This document shows, piece after piece, positions 15,778-24,161 of a stretch of 64,000 bases of DNA (its first letter is position 1; each line of letters starts with the position of its first letter). This DNA comes from JAHIVN01 sp018816645 (GTDB taxonomy: Bacteria; Patescibacteriota; Dojkabacteria; JAHIVN01). The stretch is taken from the NCBI GenBank assembly GCA_043816305.1, contig JBDRHZ010000043.1, positions 44,524 through 108,523 on the forward strand, given 5' to 3'. The notes below the pieces were generated by a model. The model did not search any database. It worked only from the letters and a program-made list of their open reading frames with translations, and was not told the DNA's origin. The position numbers and the translations under genes were made by a program.

Positions 15778-17160
15778 TTAAATAGTTGGCTGCTGCTGGA
15801 TTTCGTTTATCAGGTTGTCGATCTGTTCTTTGAATGTCAAGTTTGTCTGAATCATGCTTTGAACTTTGTCGATAGCATGGATTGCAGTTGTATGATCTTT
15901 CCTTTCAAGGATCTCTGAAACTTCCTGGAGCTTGTATCCGAATTCATCTCGGAGAATATACATGCATATCTGGCGAGCAAAAGCTATTTCCTTCGTTCTT
16001 CGAGGCCCTTTTATTTCTTTGGAAGAAACTCCAAACTCCTTTGCCACTTTCTTTATGATGGTGGAAGTTTTTACAGCTTTTCTTTTTGAATTGGGGTCTT
16101 TGCCAAGTATCTTTGCTATCTCAGCTTGTGTGAGTTCGTCCTCTTTTTTCATGGAATTATAGAGATTGACTTTTTGGAGTGCGCCTTCGAGTTCTCTAAT
16201 ATTCTCTTTTATTATTTCGGCAATGAAACGTAGAAAGGGTTCTGGAAGATTTATACCGAACTCCTTTTGCTTTTGTTCGAGTATTGCTATACGTTCTTCA
16301 TATCTTGGCTTTGATATATCTGCTACCATGCCTCCTTGAAATCTGGAGATCAATCTGTCTTCGATATTGGGGATTTCTTCGGGTGTTCTATCAGATGTGA
16401 TGACAATTTGTTTGGAAGCCTGAAAGAGAACATTGAAAGTGTTGAAAAAGGCGCTCTGAGTTTCTTTTCTGTTGGAGAGCATTTGAATGTCATCTATGAT
16501 AAGCACATCCAATTTCCTATATTTATCTCTGAACTTATCCATAGTATTTGAACGTATGCAGGCAACCATATCATTTAGGAAGTTTTCGGTTGTACTATAC
16601 AGAACTTTTTTTGTAGTATCACGATCGATGATCTCTCTTCCGATAGCCTGGGCTAGATGGGTCTTGCCTATACCTGTTGTGCCGTATAGGAATAGAGGAT
16701 TGTAGCTCTTTCCCGGGTTTTCAGAAACGGAAATTGCAGCTGCATGAGCAAGCCTGTTAGAATCTCCAACGACATAATTTGCAAAAGTGTATCGCTCATT
16801 CAAACTGGAAGACCGAATATGTTGATATGAAGCTTCATCTATTCCGTCTTTTACTTGCAGAATAGGAGCAGTGTCGTCCGCCTCTGTTTTTTTGGATGTA
16901 TCTTTCACAAGGTACTTGTCGTATTTGAATTCCGGATTGAGATCTTTTCCATACACAAATGAAATAGTTTTTTGAATGAGATGCTTGTGTTTTTGGTTAA
17001 GCCAGTCAGCAGTATAACTGTTTTTAACACCAATTAGAGCCTTCCTGCCTTCGATATCTATGAGTCTTGTGTCTCTAAACCATGTCTTGAATTGAGCGGG
17101 AGAATCAAGCTTTATCTCAATCTGTGCAAGAGTTTTTTTCCAGATATCGGTTTTATCCAT
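15778..17160 (-). CDS. dnaA: Chromosomal replication initiator DnaA
   Basis: Initiator ATPase that binds DnaA boxes and opens the origin. 460 residues with all domains: I (residues 1-90), a short linker II, AAA+ domain III with Walker A LFLYGTTGIGKTHLAQAI, Walker B VLIIDDIQML and the sensor/Arg-finger region ISRFQGGM, and domain IV with the DNA-binding signature RKDHTTAIHAIDKV. Length and start fit the family. Its upstream region contains one perfect and one near-perfect DnaA box, consistent with autoregulation. It is transcribed toward dnaN. Confidence 0.98.
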   Translation of the reverse strand: MDKTDIWKKTLAQIEIKLDSPAQFKTWFRDTRLIDIEGRKALIGVKNSYTADWLNQKHKHLIQKTISFVYGKDLNPEFKYDKYLVKDTSKKTEADDTAPILQVKDGIDEASYQHIRSSSLNERYTFANYVVGDSNRLAHAAAISVSENPGKSYNPLFLYGTTGIGKTHLAQAIGREIIDRDTTKKVLYSTTENFLNDMVACIRSNTMDKFRDKYRKLDVLIIDDIQMLSNRKETQSAFFNTFNVLFQASKQIVITSDRTPEEIPNIEDRLISRFQGGMVADISKPRYEERIAILEQKQKEFGINLPEPFLRFIAEIIKENIRELEGALQKVNLYNSMKKEDELTQAEIAKILGKDPNSKRKAVKTSTIIKKVAKEFGVSSKEIKGPRRTKEIAFARQICMYILRDEFGYKLQEVSEILERKDHTTAIHAIDKVQSMIQTNLTFKEQIDNLINEIQQQPTI

Positions 17161-17225
17161 GTGTTTTTTTGGGCAACTTGGGTAGAAAATTGGGTAGTGT
17201 ATTTGATGTCTATACTTTATGAGTA

Positions 17226-17254
17226 TGTGGATAACTTGTCAAGAAAGTGGATAA
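17226..17254. promoter_or_regulatory. DnaA boxes upstream of dnaA
   Basis: tgtggataa (17226-17234) is a perfect reverse-strand TTATCCACA box, and agtggataa (17246-17254) has one mismatch. They lie 66-94 bases upstream of the dnaA start, suited to autoregulation or to part of the origin. Confidence 0.7.
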
Positions 17255-17364
17255 TTCAGCTTATAGCTTACAGTTTACCGCATATAAACGTATTTGTTGT
17301 AAAAAGTGGAACAAGTCATACACATCTGATATAACAATCACATATTAAATATTAGAGATTAGAG

Positions 17365-17721
17365 ATGGTCGAGTGTGAACTAGAAGGGCGTGTCCCTATC
17401 TTTGAAGCCAAACCAGATACTATTTATACCGGGGTTGAAGGAGCACAAGGAAATGTTGCTAGAGTAAGGTACCTAGACTTAGATACTGGAGGATTCTCTT
17501 TTTTGGATGGTTGGGATGTAGATTTGTTTATTAGGTTTAGGGTGGTGCAAGCCCGCTTTCCGGCAGGAAGCCAAGTTGCTCATCAAACCGCTGCTGGGAG
17601 GATGGTGTTTATTGAGAGGGTAGAAGCTGATACTGGAGCGGGAGCAGGAGAGTTTCGCATAATTAGGAATCTTGACTATGTAATAGTTCGACCGGTTAAA
17701 CAGGCATCGGTTGCAGTTTGA
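17365..17721 (+). CDS. Hypothetical protein (118 aa)
   Basis: Not recognised. A small beta-rich protein with many Val, Gly, Arg and Asp residues (for example LDTGGFSFLDGWDVDLFIRF) and no membrane segment or signal. It starts at ATG 17365 after a TATTAAATATTAGAGATTAG stretch without a Shine-Dalgarno. The G-rich, even codon use and beta-strand pattern support a real product. It is divergent from dnaA and convergent with the aldehyde dehydrogenase. No functional clue comes from its neighbours. Confidence 0.6.
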   Translation: MVECELEGRVPIFEAKPDTIYTGVEGAQGNVARVRYLDLDTGGFSFLDGWDVDLFIRFRVVQARFPAGSQVAHQTAAGRMVFIERVEADTGAGAGEFRIIRNLDYVIVRPVKQASVAV

Positions 17722-17786
17722 GTTCAGGGTACCATCGATTCAGATCAAGAACCAAACATCCAACAACGAATTACCAATTACCAGTG

Positions 17787-19172
17787 TCAGTACGGATACC
17801 AGAAACTTCTTTTCTTCCCGCTCTCATTTTTCGAAACGACTTTCTTCTTCAGACACTGCTGAATCTTCGATTCAGTTGTTTCAATGCCCGAATCTTTCCA
17901 TCCGGTCCAGTGATCCCATCCGGGGAAAGTGATGAACGTTTCATTTATCGAAACCAAGCCTGATTCAAGTTTTACGGCAATTTCCTCAGCATTTTTAATA
18001 TTCATAGAAAATACAGAATTTGACAGTCCATAATTGGTATCGTTTGCTTTACTTATAGCTTCATCTTCATTTTTAACGATAACTACAGGAACTGTGTTGC
18101 CAAATGTCTCTTTTTTTATCAGTTCAATATCATCATTCTTTGCGAGAATTACTGATGGGGAGAGCCAGTAGCCATTATTTCGATCCAGTTTATCTCCACC
18201 GCACAAGACTTTTGCACCATTCTTCCGACTGTCTTGAATCCTTCGATATACTTTTTCTAACGCCTCCATTCTGATATACGGTCCATAGTCGATTCCTGCT
18301 CGTAGATTTTTCACTATTTTTGTTATTTTAACGAGAAATTTATCTGCTACTTTTTTTACAACGTAAACTCTTTTCACGCTGACACACTCCTGCCCTGCGT
18401 TATATGTTCCTCCCCAGGCAATCGATTTGGCTGCCAAATTGAGGTCTGCGTCTTCAAGTACTAGTGCCGCGCTATTTCCACCAAGCTCAAGCTGGACAGG
18501 TCGAATGCCGAAGTTTTGCAGAATGTCTTTCCCAGCTTCGACAGATCCGATCATGAATAGCTTATTAATGCTCGATTTCACAAGGAGTTTTCCGACTTTT
18601 TCATCTCCAATCAATATTTGTATTAAGTCCTTTGGAAAACTTGCCTCAACAAAAAGCTCTTTGCAAAGAAGTCCGACAAGTGTTGAGTATTCTGAAGGTT
18701 TAAATACAACAGCGCTTCCGGATACTAAAGCAGGGATGATATACACCATAGGAGGATAGAAAGGAAAGTTCCAGGGAAGAATCAGGCCGATTACTCCTTG
18801 AGGAACGTACTGAATTTCTGCCGTTGTCTTGGGAAATGTCTCAGGGTTGAATGTGTAATTCTGTATCTTTACCTTTGAGAATTCTCCTAGATAATAATCA
18901 ACAGCATCAATTACGTCATACAATTCAGCCTCACAGTCAGGAGTCATCTTCCCAGTTTCCTCCTTTATCAACTCAAGAATTTCGGCTGATCTTTTATGCA
19001 TCACCTTTTTTAATCTCTTGAAAAGCTCAGCCCTTTCTTCAAATGTAGTTTTCTGCCAAGTAATTTGAGTATCTCTTGCATTCTCTACTGCAGAATCGAC
19101 TTTGGCTTTTGTGAAATTTTCAAACTCCTTTAATATTTTTCCGTTTGCGGGATTGATCGACTGGATTTTCAT
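17787..19172 (-). CDS. NAD(P)-dependent aldehyde dehydrogenase family protein
   Basis: Oxidises an aldehyde to a carboxylate with NAD(P). 461 residues, close to the succinate-semialdehyde dehydrogenase branch. Visible landmarks are LPWNFPFYPPMVYIIPAL and KPSEYS (cofactor binding), IGSVEAGKDI, the catalytic Glu in LELGGNSAALV and the nucleophilic Cys in NAGQECVSVKRVYV. The C-terminus ends in a short basic tail after the canonical GWKDSGI. It begins 17 bases after the upstream TrmB regulator gene, so the two form an operon and the regulator probably controls it. The natural substrate is not evident. Confidence 0.92.
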   Translation of the reverse strand: MKIQSINPANGKILKEFENFTKAKVDSAVENARDTQITWQKTTFEERAELFKRLKKVMHKRSAEILELIKEETGKMTPDCEAELYDVIDAVDYYLGEFSKVKIQNYTFNPETFPKTTAEIQYVPQGVIGLILPWNFPFYPPMVYIIPALVSGSAVVFKPSEYSTLVGLLCKELFVEASFPKDLIQILIGDEKVGKLLVKSSINKLFMIGSVEAGKDILQNFGIRPVQLELGGNSAALVLEDADLNLAAKSIAWGGTYNAGQECVSVKRVYVVKKVADKFLVKITKIVKNLRAGIDYGPYIRMEALEKVYRRIQDSRKNGAKVLCGGDKLDRNNGYWLSPSVILAKNDDIELIKKETFGNTVPVVIVKNEDEAISKANDTNYGLSNSVFSMNIKNAEEIAVKLESGLVSINETFITFPGWDHWTGWKDSGIETTESKIQQCLKKKVVSKNESGKKRSFWYPY

Positions 19173-19189
19173 TCTTCTGATTTAAAATA

Positions 19190-19996
19190 TTAGATTGGAA
19201 TTGCATTGTGCCAGAGAAGTAGGCAGAATGCTTTCATAGAGTCGGCGATTTTTTGATTCTGAATCAGGTAGGCGAGTGAATTTAAATCTTTGTGAAAACC
19301 ATAAGCGAATATGATTTTGTCATCAAAGCAGAAAAGATCGACGTCTATGTTGCCCGCCAAACTCTTCAAATACCTCGGTTGATACAAACCTTTTAGATCA
19401 GGATTCTTTCGTAAGAACTGTCTGCATTTTCTTATGTCACTTTTATTCTCTATGAACACAAACCTGTCGCCATGTTTTCTGAGTACAGATTCCTGTCCGC
19501 TTGAGATAAGTTTTCCTGTCTTATCAAACTTGTAATAATTGTCAAAATCGAAATTGCCTCCAAACCCAAGCAAGCCTTCGCTTGAAGTACCAATGATCTT
19601 ATCCAAATCCGCGCGAATGTTTGCTCCTTTGAAGACCTTGAAGTCGCTAGCAACATCAAGATTTTCTCCGTTCGAAAGAGAGAGGAGCAGTGGAACTTCA
19701 CGCTTCAGCTGCTCAAACTGTTTTTCGGTTTGAAGTTTGTAATCTTGGGCTAATCGGATAAGCTTTCTGGGACTGACCGCTTTGTATTTTATTTTGCTTT
19801 TCGGATCGGTTGATCTGAAAATAAGCTTTTTTGCTTTTAGAGAATCTAGAATTTCGTAAAGCGTTGTACGATTGATTTTGAGTTCTTGAGAAAGAGAAGT
19901 AATTTTTTGGGGAGGATTTGTAAGAATAGTTTTATAAACCAGGTATTCCTCATCTGAGAGTCCGAAGTACTTTGTATCGATCGCAGAATTTGCCAT
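19190..19996 (-). CDS. TrmB-family transcriptional regulator
   Basis: 268 residues. N-terminal winged helix: FGLSDEEYLVYKTILTN, LSQELKINRTTLYEILDSL and the KYKAVSPRKLI connection, a classic TrmB pattern; a helical linker then leads to a C-terminal effector-like domain (from about residue 115). TrmB regulators usually respond to sugars or metabolites. It is the first gene of a two-gene unit with the aldehyde dehydrogenase downstream, so control of aldehyde metabolism, possibly with autoregulation, is the simplest reading. The start at 19996 is preceded by a TATTATATCACG region on the minus strand. Confidence 0.85.
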   Translation of the reverse strand: MANSAIDTKYFGLSDEEYLVYKTILTNPPQKITSLSQELKINRTTLYEILDSLKAKKLIFRSTDPKSKIKYKAVSPRKLIRLAQDYKLQTEKQFEQLKREVPLLLSLSNGENLDVASDFKVFKGANIRADLDKIIGTSSEGLLGFGGNFDFDNYYKFDKTGKLISSGQESVLRKHGDRFVFIENKSDIRKCRQFLRKNPDLKGLYQPRYLKSLAGNIDVDLFCFDDKIIFAYGFHKDLNSLAYLIQNQKIADSMKAFCLLLWHNAIPI

Positions 19997-20084
19997 AGTA
20001 GTATTATATCACGGGTGTAAGTAATGTCAAACAGAACTTACAGCCCTTGTGATTACAAAACCTAATTTACGTTGAATAAGCGAT

Positions 20085-20217
20085 GTAGTAAGATAAGTAA
20101 ACAGCATATAGCGGATAGTGGCCAGTGAAATAGTTAAGTAGCATGCTGATGGCTGATAGCGGAGAGCTGATCATAAAAAAGTAAATAACTAATAATAACT
20201 ATAAATAACTGAATTTA
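20085..20217. repeat. Intergenic degenerate repeats (TAGTGAAACAG and AACTAATAACTA words)
   Basis: The 226-base gap before the hydrolase gene is filled with imperfect words: agcatatagcggatagtgg, gctgatggctgatagcgg, then ataactaataataactata. The same families recur at 7165, 25203, 33045, 33670, 46222, 61505 and 63663. No gene was found here. Confidence 0.55.
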
Positions 20218-20222
20218 ATTAT

Positions 20223-20993
20223 ATGTTCACAACAATTCGGAGTCTCAAAATCAGTTACGAAGTTTTGGGAGAGGGCGAACCGATACTTCTGCTCCATGGC
20301 TGGGGCGGAAGTCTGGAAAGCATGAAGGCTTTAGGTTCTAGGCTTAAGGATCAGGGGTTTAAAGTAATTCTCGTTGATTTGCCTGGGTTTGGAAAAAGTG
20401 ATAAGCCGAGAGAAGCTTTCTGGCTTGAGGATTATGCGCAGATAATTGAAGAATTTCTCAAACAGCTGGAAATTGAGAATCCGGTTCTTTTTGGGCATTC
20501 GTTTGGAGGGGCGATATCTATAAAGATTACTACTCGCAAGAATGTGAAAGTGAAGAAGCTAATATTATGTAACAGTTCCGGGATAAGATTGCCAAAGGAA
20601 AAGAAGCAGAAAGTTGTGGGAAAGGTTGCTAAAATAGTCAAAGCTTTCGCTAGAATTCCATTACTTGGCAGGCTTTATCCGTACTTGCGCAAGTTCTTCT
20701 ATTATTACATATTGGGTGAACGCGACTACATAGACCACCAGGAAATTGCTGGTACTTTTGAAAAAGTAATAGTAGAAGATCTGACTGAGCAATTAAACAT
20801 AGTAGATATTCCAACACTGCTTCTGTGGGGTGAGAATGATACTTCGACGCCTCTTGCTCAAGGTGAAACAATGCGACTAAGAATTCAAAATTCAAAACTC
20901 AAAGTCTATGAAGGGGAGGGGCATGGAATACCGAAATTTAAACCGGAATTGGTGGTGAAAGACATAGTTGAGTTTATCTCCGGTAGCAGGTAG
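20223..20993 (+). CDS. Alpha/beta hydrolase fold protein
   Basis: 256 residues. The oxyanion loop LLLHGWGGS, the nucleophile elbow FGHSFGGAIS (Ser), the acid in LLLWGENDTSTP (Asp) and the base in EGEGHGIPKF (His) make a complete catalytic triad, so an esterase, lipase or C-C hydrolase activity is expected; the substrate is unknown. There is no signal peptide. Bases 20882-20908 (loop RIQNSKLKVYE) match the TTCAAAACTCAAA word family, in frame within the loop before the catalytic His. The gene opens a run of plus-strand genes leading into the cell-wall block, separated by a repeat-filled gap. Confidence 0.88.
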   Translation: MFTTIRSLKISYEVLGEGEPILLLHGWGGSLESMKALGSRLKDQGFKVILVDLPGFGKSDKPREAFWLEDYAQIIEEFLKQLEIENPVLFGHSFGGAISIKITTRKNVKVKKLILCNSSGIRLPKEKKQKVVGKVAKIVKAFARIPLLGRLYPYLRKFFYYYILGERDYIDHQEIAGTFEKVIVEDLTEQLNIVDIPTLLLWGENDTSTPLAQGETMRLRIQNSKLKVYEGEGHGIPKFKPELVVKDIVEFISGSR

Positions 20994-20994
20994 C

Positions 20995-21043
20995 CAGTAT
21001 CCGCTACCGGTTACCGGCTCCCGGCTACCAGATACCGGTTTGT
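20995..21043. repeat. Intergenic degenerate repeat, ACCGG word family
   Basis: Reiterated ctaccggttaccggctcc-type words directly after the hydrolase stop codon. Related words occur at 17745-17800, at 49725-49760 and, in frame, inside the helicase gene at 31-57. Confidence 0.6.
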
Positions 21044-21107
21044 AGATGCATTACAAAATTTCTCCATTTATGCTAAGATTTGAGTATTAAAATAATCTTA
21101 CCTGGCG

Positions 21108-21803
21108 ATGTACAGAATTCTTTACTTTCTAATATTTGTATTTGCATTTTGGTTTATTCATGCCCTTTCCCGAATATTAAACCATACTTACCTGTGGCAG
21201 TTAAAAGAGTACCGTCTGGATAGGATAAGGGTATTTCTGCGTGAGAAGAAGATTCTATCTCTAAAGATTTATCCAACAATAATCGCATTTCTGCTTGGCT
21301 TATCCGGCTTTGTGCTGACGAAATATATGCATGTCCGCTGGCTTTATATAGCTCTTGTCCTGGGTTTTGGGTACTTTGTGTATTCCTCTTTAGGTACACT
21401 TACCAAGCTCATTTCTCGGAAACTGACTTTTCCAAAGAAGAGCTTGAGAAATCTGCTTATAGTAGGAAGTGTTCTTGTGATGTCTCTTGTTCCACTTGCC
21501 TCATCATATATGTTCTATCGTTCGATTTACATTGAGATAGACGGCAGGCACGATAACATAGATCCTCAGATCGTAACCAGTATAGACGAATTCTTCCCGC
21601 AGAAAATGGGCGATACTGATTACTATGCAGTTCCTCTAGAGACTGGAACAATAGTTCTTTACTTCCTGCTCTTATTTGCCTTTGATCTGATTCTGCCAAT
21701 TCTTGTAGCTCTGTTTGTCTTTTTGACAGCTATTCTTTCGGCAGTTACACGTAAAAAAAAATTAGAAGGGCTCGGAAAAAAATCTCCAAAATCGAAAATC
21801 TAA
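21108..21803 (+). CDS. Membrane domain of a split Mur ligase (zero frame, ends after the A9 slippery run)
   Basis: 231 residues with about six hydrophobic helices (residues 3-22, 55-75, 78-96, 118-138 and a long 185-215 pair). The zero-frame reading ends 17 residues after the last helix in a Lys-rich tail created by reading through nine A at 21753-21761. Slipping back one base in that run joins it to the next frame, which encodes the linker and P-loop of a Mur ligase that has no start codon of its own. The most likely true product is one membrane-anchored ligase of about 578 residues, 21108-22843. This shorter form could be a second product or an assembly artefact. Confidence 0.7.
   Translation: MYRILYFLIFVFAFWFIHALSRILNHTYLWQLKEYRLDRIRVFLREKKILSLKIYPTIIAFLLGLSGFVLTKYMHVRWLYIALVLGFGYFVYSSLGTLTKLISRKLTFPKKSLRNLLIVGSVLVMSLVPLASSYMFYRSIYIEIDGRHDNIDPQIVTSIDEFFPQKMGDTDYYAVPLETGTIVLYFLLLFAFDLILPILVALFVFLTAILSAVTRKKKLEGLGKKSPKSKI
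21753..21761 (+). other. A9 run: frameshift or slippage site joining membrane and ligase parts
   Basis: Nine consecutive A follow cgt (Arg). A -1 shift (codon aaa at 21759, then att at 21761) continues into the ligase frame; the ligase frame otherwise meets TAA at 21752 and has no ATG before its P-loop. Runs of nine A are known to allow transcriptional slippage and -1 ribosomal slippage; they are also common sites of indel error in assemblies. Confidence 0.6.
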
Positions 21804-22843
21804 AGATAGTTGGTATCACGGGAAGCTATGGAAAAACAACTACAAAGGAAATTCTTCATTTGATTCTTTCATCAAAATTCAAGACCTACTCAACTCCAAA
21901 AAATTATAACTCTACAATCGGTGTTGCAATATCAATTCTTGAAAATCTGAATTGGCTGGCGGATGTTTTCATAGTTGAAATGGGGGCGTATAAGAGAGGG
22001 GAAATTAAGGAAATATGTGATCTAGTCCCTCCAGACATAGCTATCATTACAGCTGTTTCAGAACAGCACCTGGCGCTTTTTGGTGATATCGAAAATACAC
22101 TCATGGCAAAATATGAGATAGTGGAGAATTCTAAAAAAGACGCGACTATAGTTTTGAATGGGGATAATGATCTGGTTCTTCGAGTGGCGGGAAAATCGAG
22201 CAAGAATAAGATACTCTATTCTACAACAAAAGAGCTGGATCTGTGGGCAAGTGATATAAAGTCAAAGGGGGATTATGTAGAATTTAACGTACATCATAAA
22301 GGAGAGAATAAGAGGTTTGAAGTAAAGGTTTTGGGTGAGCACAATGTATCAAATGTACTTGCCGCTACAGCATCTGCATTAACACTTGGGATGACACTTG
22401 ATGAAATTGCAGAGGTGCTAAAGAAAGGATCAAAAAGAAAAAAGATCGGTAGACTAGCCATTCGTAAAAGTAGGTTTGGATATCAGGTAATTGATGACAG
22501 CTACAATTCAAATTCACAGGGGTTCAGTGCAGCTCTGGACATTTTGAGTCGAACAAAGGGTGGAAAAAAAGTGTTGGTTACGATTGGGATTATTGAAGCT
22601 GGTGATCGTTTAGGTGAGGTATATAAAGCACTTGCAAGGCAGATAGTAGATGTCTGCGATGTCCTGCTGACAACTGATAAGAGACTAGTGTCTGCAGTAA
22701 AGGATGAGAAAGCGAACTTTGAAATCATTCTTGATACAAACTTGAAGAGGCAGCTCAGTTTCCTGACTCGAGAACTTGGCCGGGAGGATGTAGTCCTATT
22801 TGAAGGTCCAAATATTCGTCTTTTGAATGAGATATTAAAATAA
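21755..22843 (+). CDS. murF: Mur ligase (MurF-like) catalytic part, continues the membrane domain by -1 shift
   Basis: MurF-type ligases couple ATP hydrolysis to addition of an amino acid or dipeptide to UDP-MurNAc-peptide. Reading from the A9 run gives a basic linker, then the P-loop VGITGSYGKTTTKEIL (21809-21856), PKNYNSTIGVA, EMGAYKRGEI, TAVSEQHLALFG and the C-terminal-domain motif VIDDSYNSN. The P-loop is encoded upstream of the TTG at 21860, so no start codon in this frame could give an active enzyme; translation must enter from the membrane ORF. The usual MurF N-terminal substrate domain is replaced by the membrane region. Neighbours (DegT aminotransferase, FemAB, second Mur ligase) support an envelope role. 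Confidence 0.75.
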   Translation, partial: KKIRRARKKISKIENLKIVGITGSYGKTTTKEILHLILSSKFKTYSTPKNYNSTIGVAISILENLNWLADVFIVEMGAYKRGEIKEICDLVPPDIAIITAVSEQHLALFGDIENTLMAKYEIVENSKKDATIVLNGDNDLVLRVAGKSSKNKILYSTTKELDLWASDIKSKGDYVEFNVHHKGENKRFEVKVLGEHNVSNVLAATASALTLGMTLDEIAEVLKKGSKRKKIGRLAIRKSRFGYQVIDDSYNSNSQGFSAALDILSRTKGGKKVLVTIGIIEAGDRLGEVYKALARQIVDVCDVLLTTDKRLVSAVKDEKANFEIILDTNLKRQLSFLTRELGREDVVLFEGPNIRLLNEILK

Positions 22844-22859
22844 AATTAATTGAATTCAA

Positions 22860-24101
22860 ATGATTTTTACCGCACTTAGTCCAAATACACAAAAAGACGA
22901 CTTTGATATTGCCAGAAGGCTAGTATTTAAACCTCAAGATTATGAGAATGGTGCGGAAATTGAAGAACTCAGGACTTGGTTTGCCAGTACTTTGGATGTC
23001 ATGTCCGTTGTTTTATATGAAAGCGCCAGAACAGGACTTTTTTTTCTGCTGAAAGAGCTGGGTGTCGGAAAAGGAGATGAGGTTGTGTTGCAGGCCTTTA
23101 CATGTGTTGCGGCAGTGAATCCAATAAAGTGGACCGGAGCTAAGCCAATATATGTTGATGTCAACCCAGGAACTTACAACCTGGATCTTAATGATCTGGC
23201 AAACAAAGTGAATGAAAGAACAAAGGCAATTCTGGTCCAGCATACATTTGGCTATCCAGCTGAGATTGAAAAAATTCTTGATTTTGCAAAGACAAATGGT
23301 CTTTTTATCATAGAGGACTGTGCACATACTATTGGAGGAATGTTGAAAGGGAAACCTCTGGGAAGCTTTGGTGACGGGGCGGTATTCAGTCTTGGTAGAG
23401 ATAAAGGTATATCATCAAGTTTTGGAGGAGTTGTCGCAACAAAGAGGAAACTTCTAGGTCAAAAGTTGATCGGACAGGAAAAGTTCCTGGCATATCCGTC
23501 AAAATCTTGGATAAGAAAACAGCTTCTTTACACTGTGACAAGTTTCTTAACAAGGAAATACTATGATACACTTTCACTTGGCAAGTTGATACATCTCATC
23601 TCGTTTAAGCTGGGACTTGTGAGCAGGTCTACAGAACAGGTTGAGAAAAGGACAGGAGCTTTTCCACGTCATGCTAAAAGCCGAATGCCAAATGCATTTG
23701 CAAAGACAGCTCTCAATCAGCTGCATAAACTTGAGACAATAAATTTATCAAGACTGAAGATAAGCAGACTTTATATGAAGAGTTTAGCAGGGATTTCAGG
23801 AGTAAAACTTCCCGGATGGGAACTTGCTGATGGTATTTTCCCGCTTAGGTTCCCACTGCTTGTTGAGAAACGCGATGAATTAGTCGAGTACTTATCTTCG
23901 AGGGGCGTGCTTGCTGGCGATTGGTATGATGTTCCGGTAGCTCCTAAAGATGTTGATCTGCTTGCTGCATCGTATCAGCAAGGAAGCTGTCCGAATGCAG
24001 AGTCTGTCAGTCGTAGTGTAGTAAACTTGCCAGTGAATGTGAACATGTCCGAATCGGATACTGAGAAAGTGATTCGGTTAGTTAGGGGATTTTTTGGGTG
24101 A
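22860..24101 (+). CDS. DegT/DnrJ/EryC1/StrS-type PLP-dependent aminotransferase
   Basis: Sugar-aminotransferase family enzyme, fold type I. 413 residues. Landmarks are YESARTGLFFLLKELGVGKGDEV, VLQAFTCVAAVNPI, the PLP-ring Asp in FIIEDCAHTIGG and the Schiff-base Lys in FSLGRDKGISSSFGG. The family makes amino sugars for cell-surface glycans; the window has no dedicated nucleotide-sugar genes, so the substrate is open. It starts 17 bases after the Mur ligase and is followed by a FemAB gene, pointing to a cell-envelope operon. An extended insert (about residues 215-275) is helical and basic and may bind membrane. Confidence 0.88.
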   Translation: MIFTALSPNTQKDDFDIARRLVFKPQDYENGAEIEELRTWFASTLDVMSVVLYESARTGLFFLLKELGVGKGDEVVLQAFTCVAAVNPIKWTGAKPIYVDVNPGTYNLDLNDLANKVNERTKAILVQHTFGYPAEIEKILDFAKTNGLFIIEDCAHTIGGMLKGKPLGSFGDGAVFSLGRDKGISSSFGGVVATKRKLLGQKLIGQEKFLAYPSKSWIRKQLLYTVTSFLTRKYYDTLSLGKLIHLISFKLGLVSRSTEQVEKRTGAFPRHAKSRMPNAFAKTALNQLHKLETINLSRLKISRLYMKSLAGISGVKLPGWELADGIFPLRFPLLVEKRDELVEYLSSRGVLAGDWYDVPVAPKDVDLLAASYQQGSCPNAESVSRSVVNLPVNVNMSESDTEKVIRLVRGFFG

Positions 24102-24117
24102 AGACAGTTGGCCAACT

Positions 24118-24152
24118 ATTGTTGAACAATTGTCATACTATTGTAGTACAAT
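24118..24152. promoter_or_regulatory. Two ATTGT-N3-ACAAT inverted repeats before FemAB copy 3
   Basis: attgttgaacaat (24118-24130) and attgtagtacaat (24140-24152), each with perfect 5-bp arms, in the 60-base gap before the FemAB start at 24162. They match the motif at 4340-4352 before FemAB copy 1. A shared operator or a repeat word; undecided. Confidence 0.4.
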
Positions 24153-24161
24153 CGCGGGCCA

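Noticed and set aside
21860..22843. Mur ligase starting at TTG 21860
   Set aside because: It would remove the P-loop encoded just upstream, leaving an inactive enzyme; the slippage model explains the frame better.
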